A stretch of DNA of 64,000 nt from Heligmosomoides polygyrus polygyrus (Eukaryota; Nematoda; Chromadorea; Rhabditida; Heligmosomidae). How positions within the stretch are numbered: the stretch's first letter is position 1; the number at the start of each line of letters is the position of its first letter. The notes beneath the pieces are model-generated. The model searched no databases, was not told the origin of the DNA, and was given only the letters and a program-made list of their open reading frames with translations. A program made the translations under genes and the position numbers. The stretch lies in the NCBI GenBank assembly GCA_947396885.1, contig OX377201.1:25087923-25151922 (forward strand), given 5' to 3'. This document shows positions 1 through 11,834 of this stretch, one piece after another.

Positions 1-2356
1 TGGTGAGCGAATCCTTGAGTATGCGGACTCGCATAACCTCATCATCGCGAACACCGCATTTCGAAAGCGTGACTCTCATCTGGTGTCGTTCTATAGCGGG
101 AGCACCAAGACACAGATCGACTTCATCCTTGTGAAGCATCGCGATCGAAAGCTGGTTACAGATGCGAAGGTGGTGCCGTACGAGACTGTCGCCACACAGC
201 ACCGTCCGCTGATATGCACTCTTAAGTTCGCACCTCCGAGGCTGAGGCATGTCGAGCGATGCGGTCCACCGAGAATCAAGTGGTTGCGATTGAAGGAAAC
301 GCTGCAGCTTTTGTTTCTCGTATTCGGCGACAACCGTCGACGAAACATGGAAAGATGCAACCGATACGATTTTACAAGTTGCATGCTCTGATTTAGGCAT
401 GACTAAGCCTGGACGCCGCAAGATCGAGAAGCTGGCGTGGCTGTGGACTAACGAAGTAAGAGAAAAAGTCCGAGAGAAGAAAAAATTATATCACGCGTTG
501 CTGCGCGACAAGATTGCAGACAAATGGCGTACGTACCAGGAGGCGAAGAAAGCGGCAAAGAAGGCCGTAGCCGTTGCAAAAGCCGTCCATTATGATGATC
601 TCAGCGATAAACTCGAGACGCGAGAAGGTGAACGACATCTTTATCGACTTGCCAAGGCACGCCATCGTCAGGCCGAGGACATCGAGAAATTCTTGGGCAT
701 CAACGATGAGAATGGCCATCTACTGACGAACCGCAAGAGGGCTATGAAACGATGGCATGACTACTTCGAGAGAATTTCGACAGAAGAGTTTGCCCATCCG
801 CCCATCCCTTGCGTCCCTCTTACGCACGGTCCCGTGCAGAAAATCACTGTGGAGGAGACGGAAGCGGCCTTGAAGAAGATGAAGCCAGGCAAAGCAAAGG
901 GCCCCGATGATATAGCGGCCGACATATGGAAGTTGAGGTGCTGGAGTCCTGCTGAGTGGCTAACGAAGTTTTTCAACCAGGTTGTTATGGAAAAGATGTT
1001 ACCTGGTAGTTGGCAGAAAAGCACGACGATCCTGATATGGAAGAAGAAGGGCAGTCCTGCGGACTGCACGAATTACCGTCCAATTCGCTTGCTCTCGCAC
1101 AGCATGAAAATCTTCGAGGAATTGTAGATGGACGTATTCGCGATATCGTCCAACTTTCCACCAATCAGTGTGGCTTCATAGCGGGCAGTGGCACCATCGA
1201 TGCCATACATGCTGCTCGTCTTCTGGTAGAGAGACATCGCGAAAAGCAGAAACCGCTGCACATAGCTTTTCTCGACTTAGAGAAAGCATTTGATCGTGTA
1301 CCGCGTGAGGTTATATGGTACGCCTTACGACAACACGGTGTTCCCGAAGAGCTTATTGAGTGGGTGCGCATACTTTACTCTGGTCCAAACAGTAGTGTGC
1401 GAGCGCCAGCCGGCACATCGGCGGAGTTTCCTATCTCCGTTGGTGTTCACCAAGGTTCTGCGCTTTCCCCGCTCCTATTCATTGTCGTAATGGATGCCAT
1501 TTCGAGAGACCTTCAGAAGCCTGCCCCCTGGACGCTGCTGTATGCAGATGACGTAATGCTTGCAAGCGAAGAGAAGAGCGAACTCGAGAGACAAGCGCAA
1601 GCTTGGTACGACCGCTTGGCGATGTTCGGGCTCAAGCTAAACGTCAAAAAATCTGAGTACTTGACGACAGACGTAAACTAAGCCGGATCCATTGAGATCA
1701 ATGGCACTGCGCTAGTACGAACGACAAACTTCAAGTACCTTGGATCTGCAATTGCGTCTGATGGTAGTCTGACGTTCGAGGTAAACTCGCGCGTGAGCGC
1801 AGCGTGGTCCAAATGGCGCTCGATGACAGGCGTTTTATGCGACAGGAAGATACCGGAACGCCTTAAATCGAAGAACTATAGAACCATCGTCCGACCAGTA
1901 GCAATGTATTGAGCTGAGTGCTGGCCTGCAACCAAGGAGGTTGAGACTCGCCTCAGCGTAATGGAAACGAAAATGCTGTGATGGACGGCTGGTGTTACGC
2001 GTCTGGACCGTATTCGCAACGATGAAATACGCCAGAGGTTTGGTGTCTCTCCAATTGCTGACAAGTTACGTGAAGCTCGCCTTCGGTGGTATGGCCACGT
2101 TCTTCGAGCTAGTGGTGACACTGTTAGGAAGATTGGCCTTAACATAGATGTGCCCGGAAAACGGTCTAAAGGGCGGCCGAAGCAGCGATGGCTTGATACG
2201 TTGCATGTGGACCTAAAGGTTGCTGGTATCCATCCCGATCAAGCATTTGATCGCGTAAAGTGGCGTCACTACACCAGAATAGCGGACCCCGCCTCGAAGC
2301 GGGACAAACGCTGAAGAAGAAGAAGAACAAGAAGAAGAAGAAGAAGAAGAAGAAGA
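1..2356 (+). mobile_element. RTE-clade non-LTR retrotransposon, copy 1 (5' end outside window)
   Basis: Endonuclease C-terminus, linker and reverse transcriptase of an RTE/BovB-like LINE. The endonuclease tail is read at 83-391, the linker and RT start at 399-1127, and the RT core at 1010-1681 with [22 protein letters not shown] and the catalytic YADD box. The C-terminal part runs to a stop at 2312-2314. The element then ends in a (GAA)n tract at 2313-2356 rather than poly(A), as RTE elements do. It is dead: a frameshift near 300-395, another near 1100, and in-frame stops at about 1681, 1911 and 1980. The 5' half lies beyond the window. Confidence 0.9.
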
Positions 2357-2591
2357 GGGCTGGTATATGGATAGTAAACTTCCTGGCGCAACGTGAGGAC
2401 TAGATGAGATCAATAGCTCGTGTACTTCCATTTATATCGACTATTGAGACTCGCATTTTAGATTTGGATACTGATTAGGTTTTTGCCCGATCGAATGCTA
2501 GGAGCGTGATAAAAGAGGAACAAACACATCGAAACACTGACTGCATGAGCTGCTTAATCACTTCACCTACTTATCTTTCCCTGGCTTTTAG
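2357..2591. other. Unassigned spacer
   Basis: AT-rich sequence between the RTE tail and the exon-like block. No gene or repeat is recognised. It ends in CTGGCTTTTAG, which reads as a splice acceptor for the next feature. Confidence 0.4.
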
Positions 2592-2877
2592 TACTAACAA
2601 GGGACGTCTGCGAACTTACTCTGAATGAATCTCAACATGTTGACGTCAATGTCGCCCAATGGTGCTCGACGGTACATTATCTTAACAAGAATGATACCCA
2701 GTCCATCCAAACTTCTACCAGAGAGGTGATTCAGGATGCTGAGAACGATGTCGGTATCCCTTTGGACGAAAGGCGAAAGACAGACGGTTTTGCTCTGACT
2801 GCTGAAAATCGATTTCTGGAACTTCAGGCAGATCCATTGCCAGGAATCAGACTAACCACCAGGATACTATTTCAACG
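2592..2877 (+). CDS. Orphan exon-like open block, product unknown
   Basis: Directly after the acceptor-like CTGGCTTTTAG, one frame stays open for about 94 codons. It starts with two bases completing a codon, then CTA ACA AGG GAC, and ends at TAG inside the foldback element that starts near 2859. The peptide is polar and balanced (for example TSTREVIQDAENDVG) and has no low complexity. No family is recognised, and no donor site is seen before the foldback, which may have truncated the exon. It could be a host exon or a decayed transposon reading frame. Confidence 0.35.
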
Positions 2878-4279
2878 GTAGGTCGGAACGGCGCAAATGA
2901 TGTATATGGGCAGAACCGCCTCTCCCTGGGAAGTAACAAACTGCAAGTATCTCGACCCCAATCCAACTCTGCGCAGAGTTAGGGCGACGGAAGTCGCTGG
3001 TTGGCGCCCTATTGATTCACGTGCTCCACAGCTGACGGGCGCGCGCGGGTTGAGGGCCCGTATCGCGGCCAAGCGCAGTGAACAGGTGGCGTAGTAGGGA
3101 AGAGCTCGGGCGCGTAAACGCGGAGTCGTGGGTTTGGATCCCGCAGACTGCGTTCGTTTTGCACTTTTGCAAAACGAAGTGTTTATCATATAGGTAATCC
3201 ACCTAGGGGTATTATAGTGTGTTATAGAGCATGTTTACATATAACATATGCTTCAAACTGCAGATTAGCTAAAATGTTCACTTCTGTGTGTCACTTATTT
3301 TAAGCCTATTTTGTGTGAAGCTATAGTTATGTAACGATAGATATTTTGTGGTACTAGTAAAAAGTTTAAAACGTTCCGATTCCACCGATAAGACTTCGGT
3401 CAAAAAATTTCGCTGAAACTTTGTCTAGGGGGGTTATTAGGGGTGCTGATCACGAATCTGACATCCGTTTTTCACGATTCGGCTGAATAATATAGATACA
3501 GGAAGGCACAGAATTACATTCTTAAAGCTTCTGTCGATACGGCAGGTAGAGGCAGAATCGTGAAAAACGAATGTCAGATTCGTGTTTAGCACCTCAAATA
3601 ACCCCCCTAGACAAAGTTTAGCGAAATCGGTGACCCTGCCTGGACCACCCTTGTTAACGATATGGGTGGCCTCTGACCGCATCGTGAAAAACGGATGTCA
3701 GATTCGTGATCAGCACCCCAAATAACCCCCCTAGACAAAGTTTCAGCGAATTTTTTTTTTTGACCGAAGTCTTGTCGGTGGAGTCGGAACTTTTTACTAG
3801 TGCCACAAAATATCTATCGTTACATAACTATAGCTTCACACAAAATTGGCTTAAAATAAGTGACACACAGAAGTGAACATTTTAGCTAATCTGTGGTTTG
3901 AAGCATATGTTATATGTAAACATGCTCTATAACAGTGGATTACCTATACGATAAACATGGATTTTGCAAAAGTGCAAACGAACGCAGTCTGCGGGATCCA
4001 AACCCCCGACCCACGTTTACGAGCCCGAGATCTCCCCTACTACGTCACCTGTGCACCGCGCTTAGCCGCGATGCGAGCCCTCATCCCGCGCGCGCCCGTC
4101 AGCTGTGAAGCACGTGAATCAACAGGGCGCCAACCCGCGACTTCCGTCGCCCATAACTCTGCGCAGAGTTGTATTGGGGTCGAGATACCTGCAGTTTGTT
4201 ACTACCCAGAGAGAGGCGGTTCTGCCCATATACAACACTTGCGCCGTTCCGACCTACCGTTGAGATAGTCTCCTGGTAA
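2859..4279. repeat. Large foldback (inverted-repeat) element FB-1
   Basis: The left arm begins CCAGGATACTATTTCAACGG and the right arm ends with its near reverse complement at about 4279. The arms are roughly 600 bp each and pair nearly throughout, with indels and scattered mismatches. The central 3350-3803 part carries the termini TACTAGTAAAAAGTT and ACTTTTTACTAGTG and three copies of a shared module (see findings). No transposase is encoded. Short reading frames here are palindrome shadows. Confidence 0.8.
3085..3145 (+). other. tRNA-like sequence in left arm of FB-1
   Basis: A-box-like GTGGCGTAGTAGGGA at about 3086 and B-box-like GGTTTGGATCCC at 3131-3142 have tRNA-type spacing. The mirrored copy lies at about 3985-4060 in the right arm. 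No complete cloverleaf could be drawn, so this is a tRNA-derived relic or internal Pol III promoter, not a called tRNA gene. Confidence 0.45.
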
Positions 4280-4670
4280 GACAAAATGCAGAGAGCGCAT
4301 GCAGGAAATTGTGCTGTTTAGAATGCTTCCAAACTGCTGACTGTTGGCAAAAACGTGATTTCTTTACATCTGTGTAGCAAAGACTTCTTGCTGAGCCGGC
4401 ATTCTTTGTAACCTTACCTTCTCATACGGTACATCCTGTTTGTTTTATGTAGTGTATTCCTTTTGTTTCTTCTATATTGAAGTGTCACTACCTTATACTC
4501 TGGTATCGACATCACTGTTCGACTGCTTATTCTTTCCTGCTTTACAGTCACCCATTTTTACATGCCTTGTCCTACTATATATAAAGGAGCAGTGTGTGTA
4601 TATGTTTCCGTTCGTCACAACTGGAGTGGGAGCACTGCGTATTGGAAGCGATTGTTGAACATCGACGTGC
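4280..4670. other. Unassigned spacer
   Basis: AT-rich, with T-rich short open frames but no recognisable gene or repeat. Confidence 0.4.
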
Positions 4671-4833
4671 CTGGCGATGCCGTAGACCTGCCGAACACGT
4701 CGGTAACCGTGCATGGCGAGCCGTAGACGTGCCCAACACGTCGGCAACCCTGCATGGCGAGCCGTAGACGAGCCGAACACGTGGCAGCCATGCATGGCGA
4801 GCCGTAGACGTGCCGAACACGTCGGAAACCGTG
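4671..4833. repeat. Minisatellite, 41-bp unit, four copies
   Basis: Four tandem units of CATGGCGAGCCGTAGACGTG followed by CCGAACACGTCGGCAACCNTG, with a few substitutions and one deletion in unit 3. Each unit holds the near-palindrome ACGTGCCGAACACGT. Reading frames across it are all repeat shadows. Confidence 0.9.
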
Positions 4834-6324
4834 CCTGGGCATTCAGATGATCATCGACGGGAGGTGCTTTTGGAGGCAATCGATATCGATCGATATTATC
4901 GATTTTTTAGGATGGCGTTCAAGCGGCACGAAACTTCAACCCTGGGGGTAATCTGGGTCGCTGAAGACGAATCTGAAGTTTGTTTTTGAACTGTCGATCG
5001 CCATCAATGGATATTGGGCAAATAAGCGTTTTTGTGGATGTCGTCCATCTTTTCGCATTTTTTCTAACTTGCCCTAATCGACGTAGTTAAGATGTTCTTC
5101 TTGTAGAAACCATAACAAAGGTGTCAGCTACAATTGATGATGAGAAGTTATTGCCACGACGAAGCCGTCAAAAAGCCGTCGGTGCGACCGAGAGGCCGCA
5201 CGGACGGCTGGTAGGTAATAAATCCACAAAGAACCCCGAAATTCAGTCTATAGCTGCGTCCTTCCACTAGACGGAATGATCGTCGCCAGGGTATGTGACG
5301 GAAGCTGATGAGCGTTACCCATACCTATCGCAATATGCCCTCGCTAGATGGCTGATATTTCAATTACGTACACGTATGATTCGTCATGAGCAGCAAAATA
5401 GCCTCCTACACAACTGTTTAGACGAACATTAGCGTCGTGTCTGGCATCCCAAATTTATCCTCAGACGAAGTTTGGGTCGCGGTATGTCGCGTCACAGTTT
5501 TGCGGCGCGCTTCGTCCCACGCGCCAGACACGCGAAAATAACTCTCGTCGTCGACTGTTAGCAACCTCTGCATGGTCTTGTAGGGCATCTAACCACAAGA
5601 GCAGAGGTGAAGCTCGCGTTTGCTACGTCCACTGGGTGGTCTGAAAATGGCGAAAAATTATCGCCTAATGAGCCACCTTCGACTTGGGACGAGCAGAGGC
5701 CAGCGAGCTAACCCGTCTGCTGAAGAAATTCTGGCCCGCATTTGAGTTTGTATTGAGAAGCTTACACGAATTTGGATTAAAGTGAGTGCGGCAAAGTGGC
5801 CAGCACTAGTTGCATGGGGGGGGGGATAAGTACCCCCAACCTCCCGTCCATGAGTTATTAGGTAACAAATTTTTGCCATTTTTGGACTATCCAGGGACCT
5901 GCAGACCATGTAGGTCCTAGTGAAAATGGTTCTGTAAGTTCAAGGACGTTCATTGTAAGATTTGCACTCATGAAACATGACACGGTTGGATAACAGAAAT
6001 GTGTTATGCGTTTTGTTTGACTTTGGGGAGTATCTTATTCGATGAATAATCCTAGTTAACGGAGGTTATTGTGTGTTAAAGTTTAATGGAAGCTATTCTC
6101 AATGATTCAGCGCTTGGCGTCCGCGACAGCGATCCAGACAAAACTGAATAGCAATCAGGAGAGGAGATACTGTGGGTTTTTGATAAAGGAATGGTGAGCT
6201 TTGAGGTTTGCACATAAGATTCAGACTAGAGGGTAATCTCCGAAGCGGTTCAATCCGCTATCTTTGATGCAAACATGTCAGAAGATTTCTGAACCACGAC
6301 TTCCTTGAGGTTCATCCAACTATC
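4834..6324. other. Unassigned region
   Basis: Contains an ATCGAT-rich cluster at 4877-4903 and a poly-G run near 5815. A minus frame at 5658-5909 is open for 83 codons but is not recognised. No splice-consistent exon series was found. Confidence 0.4.
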
Positions 6325-6525
6325 ACAAATCTATCGAGACCTTCAGCTTAACTGATTCCATGCTAATATCAATGGCCGGCTCACTCCGATATACGGGTGG
6401 GTGCTGATCGGCCCTGGAGATGTGGATGTTGCGTTCGATGAAACAGCGACGGCGTTGTGATGGCGTAGAGCATTCCGGTCGGAAGGAACTGCTGGTACGA
6501 GTCGTATAACAGGACATCGTTATAA
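6325..6525 (+). repeat. tRNA-derived SINE, family B
   Basis: Matches the right half of the dimer at 35.7-35.9 kb: ATACGGGTGGGTGCTGATCG, then GTGGATGTTGCGTTCGAT, then the tRNA-like GGCGTAGAGCATTCC, ending near the shared ACATCGTTAT. The T-arm portion is degraded. Confidence 0.7.
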
Positions 6526-6854
6526 CAGTTTATCACAATATCACTGTCTAGTTTTACCAGTTTCACAGCTTCCTCAAACATATTCGCCTCCAACTTTACC
6601 TCCCAGCTCCTCTTCAGATCCAAGTGTATGAGTGTCACCGAGCCCTTCAATTCAACGATGCACGCCACCGAATTTGAACGAAACTCGGCAGAACTGCTGT
6701 TTTACATCTCAGAGTCTAAGCAAAAAATTAATTACAAATATTTGAATGATGCTGTGGAAAAAGGCGTGAAGTGGGCCCTGGAATACTTACACTAAAGCTG
6801 CACGTTAGTGATCTCCTTATGCCTTGTACATCTGACACTAAAAAAGACAGCGTT

Positions 6855-7122
6855 AATCAATTCCTTTTAGGATGCCCCATGCTCCACGAATTCTACTTCT
6901 ATGAGGAGGCAATTTGGATGCGCCCTTAGCCTTCAGAATTATGTACAGGCGGTGGAGATAACAAGTCTGTGTTTTGCCCTTCCCAAGCAAGTCCGGTGCC
7001 AATTCCCGGCCTCCTCCTTCTAGGGAAGGAGGGATGGAAGGACTGGTGCCTAGGCGGGAAATTCGAGCCAAAAGCCTGAAATCTGGTGCATGCGAAAGCA
7101 GGGGCCTCCGACGACGACGCTA
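6855..7122 (-). repeat. tRNA-derived SINE, family A
   Basis: Reverse-strand copy of the roughly 300-bp SINE. Diagnostic parts in order are GCGCATCC-type 3' end, GGATGGAAGGACTGGTGCCT, GGCGGGAAATTCGAGCC and a 5' end near CTCCGACGACGACGC. It is diverged, with a shortened middle. Confidence 0.75.
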
Positions 7123-7347
7123 CCACGCTTTCAATTCTTTATTTATATTAGGTTGATAAAATGTATGTTTGTATGAAATTTCCCTTTTATTTTAAAAATT
7201 ATAGCTTTATGATATTAGGAATTCAACCAAGTTCATTCCCTTCATAGTTATCTAGAACATATGCTAAGTGGTCCGGTAGGTTTCGATTCCCTTGACGCAG
7301 ATCTGCGACGGCTGCGAGACGAAAACGTGGGCGACCACAGTTTTGAG

Positions 7348-7399
7348 TATTTTACGCCATGGAGCATCTTCACAAGAAGACGCTCCATGGCGTAAAATA
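7348..7399. repeat. Perfect 18-bp inverted repeat (hairpin)
   Basis: TATTTTACGCCATGGAGC at 7348-7365 is mirrored exactly at 7382-7399 across a 16-nt spacer that itself partly pairs (TCTT with AAGA). Confidence 0.85.
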
Positions 7400-7969
7400 C
7401 GTAGAATTCTGAAGCTGCTATTCTGGAAGAATAGGGAGCATCGAGGAGGGGCTCCTATCCGAGTTCAGCAATGTAGTGGCGCTCAGCGGGAACGGGCGTT
7501 GTCGCGAAGTGGAAAGACTGTGCCGCGCTTCGGACATCTTATGCGAACACCCTCTGTCAGTTTCTAAAGTTGAGCAGCGTACACCTGGATGGACACTGCG
7601 GTCCCAGCAGAAGGGCACTCAGAGTACAGCATTCTCTTGTAATCCCACCAACCACAGTGTAGAACGTTAATTTTGATCAGCTTTGGGCTCGACTAGGGGT
7701 AGGTTTTCGAGAAGCAGCCATTAGGCCCCCAGTAATATTGGCTCTGTGAAGGTCCTTAATGTGTGAGCGAGAAGAAACGATACATGGGCGCTGATCCTCG
7801 ATGCTCCTTACGAATCATGGGCACCAAGGTTAAAAACCTTTCATGGTAGCCAAGGCAGTGAAAAAGTTGCTTGCTCGAGTTCTGATCTTTTTTTCGTTCC
7901 TTTCCAAAAAATAACGGGCAGAATTTCGTCGACTAAGGCGGCGGGGGTCTAGAACGTGCTTGGTCCTCG

Positions 7970-8045
7970 AATAAATGTCGGTCCATGTAGGGAATGTGGG
8001 CAGCATAGGGAGGTGGGAGCGCAACAACCAACCGTAATCAACCAA
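7970..8045. repeat. Half copy of family C foldback
   Basis: GGGAATGTGGGCAGCATAGG followed by GAGGTGGGAGC matches one arm of the elements at 28.13 and 44.43 kb. The opposite arm is missing. Confidence 0.5.
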
Positions 8046-8526
8046 AACACTGAACGAACTAGCGTCAGCCAATCAAGGTGCCGATCCTTCAAGTGATTAT
8101 CGATTGGCATGCCCATTATGGTTATCGATTGGCGGCCCGAAATATCGCCCTATCGCAACGCTGGTACAAACGGTGAATCGAAGATGACGTCCTACTTCAA
8201 TGCAGTGGATATGGTCGCAACAACGGTTGTTGACTCATGGCATTGCAGGAACTCATATGTAGCTGACGATGGCTCGCAGACGGTTTGATCCAATGGGCCA
8301 GGACTGCGTCATACTGCTAAGCGCGCGCTTATATAGCTTCTAGGTAACGTTTCGAGAACCTTCTCCACGCTTCGGTATAAACTAGGTCGTCTATAGGAAC
8401 GTCTTAAAATATTACACGCAAACAAAAAACGGTCACGACTTTCTACCCATCCGAGAGCATTAATTGTCCCTCCATTTAGTGTCATGGTTCTGCTACAAGT
8501 TTTAATAATTAGTAACAATTTTAAGC

Positions 8527-8632
8527 TGATGCAACGATGTCTTGTTTGATTAAAATTTCAGCGTCGGGTGGGACTCGAACCCCCACTGGGCGAAAATGTC
8601 TACGCCATTCACCACCGGCGCTGTTTGTTTGA
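8527..8632 (-). repeat. tRNA-derived SINE, family B (partial)
   Basis: Reverse-strand tRNA-like part with GGTGGGACTCGAACCC (B box on the minus strand), TACGCCATTCACCACCGGCG (A-box side) and flanking TGTTTGATTAAAATTTC, matching the dimer at 35.4 kb. Confidence 0.7.
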
Positions 8633-8889
8633 TCTTGATGGAAATTGTATTGTATTATTAATAGCCTCCTCTGGTTTTCGAAAGACCAGTATGAAAGGCA
8701 ATGTATGAGTGTTGATGATTCGGCGCTTCTAGTTTCTTTGCTTGGCGAAGCGTCTGCCTGTGCATAGAGCATAGCTTGTTTTAGCGAACTGTCGAGAGTC
8801 ACTAAGGAATCAGATACAGAATCTGGAAGGAAGCACTTACTGGCATTGTAGTACGTTGGTGGTGAAGAAGAGGAAGTTCACCAGCTCTG

Positions 8890-10203
8890 AGCCCATCAAC
8901 GTATTCATTCTGATTTATAAAAAAAAAACTCCGCTACAAATTACAGACCAATATGTTTGACTTGTTCTACTAGTAAAGTGTTGGAAAGTATAATCTGCCA
9001 AGAAATTACGCATTTCCTCAAGGTTAATGATTTAATTCACCCAAACCAACACGGGTTCCTTCCTTCCCGATCAACCAACAAATCTACGGTCCCATTATGG
9101 CAAAGACAGATTGATAATCGTAATTATGTCTCAGTTTGTTTTTTTGATTTGGCTAAGGCTTTTGATTCCGTTCAGATTTCGTTATTGCAAAAAAAACTTT
9201 TTGCCTATGGTATTAAAGGCCGACTCCACGAATTCCTAAAATCTTTTCTAGCAGATCGAGTCCAAATGGTTGTCATAAATAATTACAAATCTCAGTGTTA
9301 TATCACCCCAAGTGGGGTTCCTCAAGGAACCTGTCTCGGCCCACTACTGTTTTTGTTGTATATAAATGACATTTTCGATACGCTACCTGAAGGCTGTTTC
9401 TGCAGTTTGTTTGCCGATGACGCCAAAATTTTCACTGTTAACAATTGTGACAGACTTCAAGAATCTATTGACACATTAGTCAATTGGGCCTTATTATAGC
9501 AGCTCGACATCTCCATTCAAAAAACGGCAGTTATGTTGATTGGAAAAAATCATCCATCTTAGACTTTTAAGATTGACGAAAATCCTTTAGAGATCATTCA
9601 TGAAGTACGAGATCTTGGAGTTCACTACTCAGACGAGCTGAGCTTTAAATGTCATATAGACCGCATTGTTTCCCGAGCAAATTCGATTGCAAATTTCATT
9701 CTAAGAGCGTTCAAAACTCGGGATATCACTGTTCTCTTTCGACTTTTCACAATGTATGCCCGCCCCATACTTGAGTATTGCTCACCTGTGTGGTCGCCTT
9801 ATTGCCGATCAGATATTGAATTGATAGAAGGTGTCCGAAAAAGTTTCACATACCGTTGTTTTGCTCGCATCGGAAATATTAAAATTTCTTATGAGCGTCG
9901 CCTTAAAAAGTTAGGAGCCCACACTCAACACCGACGAATAGTAGCTGATTTCGGATTGATGTATAAATTCATCTCAAGAGAAATATCTATTAGGTTGGCC
10001 GATCCTTTTGAATTATCTCAAACTCTTGGTACCACTCGTGGTCATGCATACCGAATCAGGCCAGAAAAACAAACACTTGGTCTTTTTAAGAAAGTTTCCT
10101 GAGTAGAGTTGCCCCACTGTGGAACCGATTAGATTCTTCTTTTTTCCAGTGGAGAAAATCTTCTCTTTTTCAAATTCATTTCGCAAATTTTTTAGCACAA
10201 AAT
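8890..10203 (+). mobile_element. CR1-like non-LTR retrotransposon, 5'-truncated
   Basis: The reverse transcriptase is read at 8957-9499 with NQHGFLPSRSTN, FFDLAKAFDSV, SGVPQGTCLGPLLF and the catalytic FADD in place of YADD. After an in-frame stop at 9497-9499 the same product resumes at 9752-10102 with the characteristic ARPILEYCSPVWSP block and reaches a stop near 10203. The endonuclease and ORF1 are absent. Further stops and frame changes make it inactive. Confidence 0.85.
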
Positions 10204-11365
10204 TAGACCTCTAATTGACATTTATTATATTCCAGTATTCAATGATCAATTATTCTTTTTTGTCAAGTAAGATTAGCATTGTAAAGCTTCTTTTACACTC
10301 CATTCATTGATATCAATTGTATTCGCCTCTGCTGTTTGCTGCGCCATGATATCACACTTTGGGTTGGGTTGTGACAGGCAAAATTGCAGGAAAGTCCTCC
10401 GTTTAAAAATTTGTTGAACAAAATTACGATGTTTTCAACCTATGCTTCTTACTGGAGAGTAACGTTGGCTTACAAAGCGGTTCAATACGGTTCCTCTTCC
10501 TGCACACTGTTCTCACCTACTTGTCCACCTCGCCTACAGCAGCCCTTACGTCCTTTCTTCTCTTGTTAACGGGCTATTGTCTGTTTCAGTTCATTCCTGC
10601 AGTTGTTTCTGGATGTTTTTTTAGCTTAAAAAACTTTTTGTTGTCATCTTGTGTTCATTTTTTTCTTGCATTCTTTTGCAATTGGTTCCTTCAGTGTTTA
10701 CCTAAATGCCTTCATTCTGTGTTCTTGACAATTTTTGCATTATTATTTCTCTCTCTTTCTCCTCACGGCTACACTTTTATCGTACTTCGGATGTATGGAT
10801 GCTTTCTTAGCTGGGCGTTGCCGCTGAAGACTAAAAAATCACAATAGTCAAAAAACTTATCGATTAATTATTCTGACAGAACACAAATATAAGTTATAAC
10901 GTCCTTAAAATCTCAATTTATTGTCTGACGCACTTATTGATTCGTCCTCGCCTGCACGCCCCCTCTCCCAGCCATCGCCTGGAGTACGTACCAGTTCAAT
11001 GAGGTCCTTGAAATACAGGGCCCGCCCCGGTATGGCTCTGCCAGTTGCGTGCTGGGAGGGTCGTAGTTCTATCGTTCCGGCGTCATATTCAGTAAATAAA
11101 TTCAGCGAATGCAGTAAAACTTTTTTATGCCCAATTTTTTATCGCCCACCTATATTTTTTGGCTATCTCTTATTTATTTATTTTCCTCAGTGACTTTATT
11201 TTCGTCCTACATGAGTGGCTTTTCCTATTCAAGAAAGCTCCATACTATTCGTTTCTGTTTCATTTTCTTAGCGAATTTTAACTAATTTATATCTTGATCA
11301 CATAGCCAATCTTACGCGTATTCTTTCTTTCCCACTTTGCTGAGTATTGTTATTGGCAAGCACAA

Positions 11366-11396
<31 letters not shown>

Positions 11397-11398
11397 AA
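10204..11398 (+). other. T-rich tract ending in (TAAA)n
   Basis: T-rich sequence with no credible gene, ending at 11366-11398 in about eight AATA/TAAA units. Nematode CR1-like LINEs often end in such repeats, so part may be the 3' untranslated region of the preceding LINE. The junction cannot be placed. Confidence 0.4.
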
Positions 11399-11465
11399 GA
11401 GAAGCAGTAGGGGGAGAACTCATGTGGAGTAGTCTGTCTCAAGAAATGTGTTTCAGTGTTCGGAG

Positions 11466-11834
11466 TCAGCACCCTTCAGCTGTTGATGCAACAGTACATT
11501 CAAAGGTAAGCTCAAAGAACAGTTTGCCTGGCCTGCCCTTCTCAAATGTGGGTGCTGGTCCTGAGAAATATTCATGAATGGAGTTGTGCACCCTAAAATG
11601 AAGATGCCCACTTAGGCATGCGGATGGACCCAGCGGGGTAAAGTCGGGACGAAGATGCAACGAACAAGCTGCTCCTCCTTCTATGTCCTCAGAAGACCAG
11701 TCCATCACCCTAGAGGTTGGCGGTGGGAAAATCCCCAAGATAAACGTGAGGAATGTCATGAAGGCGAGATCAAAGTCGGGCCTACGGCAGAAGGTAATTT
11801 CAACGAAACGAGGTGGCAGCCGATGAGGTGGCAA
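11466..11834 (-). CDS. Unrecognised open frame, 122 codons
   Basis: A minus-strand frame with a compositionally normal peptide (for example RVMDWSSEDIEGGAA near the middle) and no start context or splice sites. No family is recognised. The plus strand is also partly open here. It may be a repeat-derived fragment. Confidence 0.2.
   Translation of the reverse strand: MPPHRLPPRFVEITFCRRPDFDLAFMTFLTFILGIFPPPTSRVMDWSSEDIEGGAACSLHLRPDFTPLGPSACLSGHLHFRVHNSIHEYFSGPAPTFEKGRPGKLFFELTFECTVASTAEGC

Larger units (their letters stand above)
7123..8526. other. Unassigned region with one perfect hairpin
   Basis: Holds the hairpin at 7348-7399 and a half copy of the family C foldback at 7970-8045. A reading near 7300 (GCETKTWATT) loosely recalls the C-terminus of a LINE RT but is too short to call. 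TTATCGATTGGC occurs twice at 8097-8140. Confidence 0.4.

Noticed and set aside
4493..4879. Overlapping repeat-rich frames on the minus strand
   Set aside because: All are readings of the 41-bp minisatellite. The unit is not a multiple of three, so every frame is used.
7292..7567. A LINE reverse transcriptase C-terminus
   Set aside because: Only the ten residues GCETKTWATT resemble such a domain. The rest does not follow.
10384..10847. Two overlapping hydrophobic frames (a possible membrane protein)
   Set aside because: T-rich DNA reads as Phe/Leu/Ser in any frame. No start, splice or family support.
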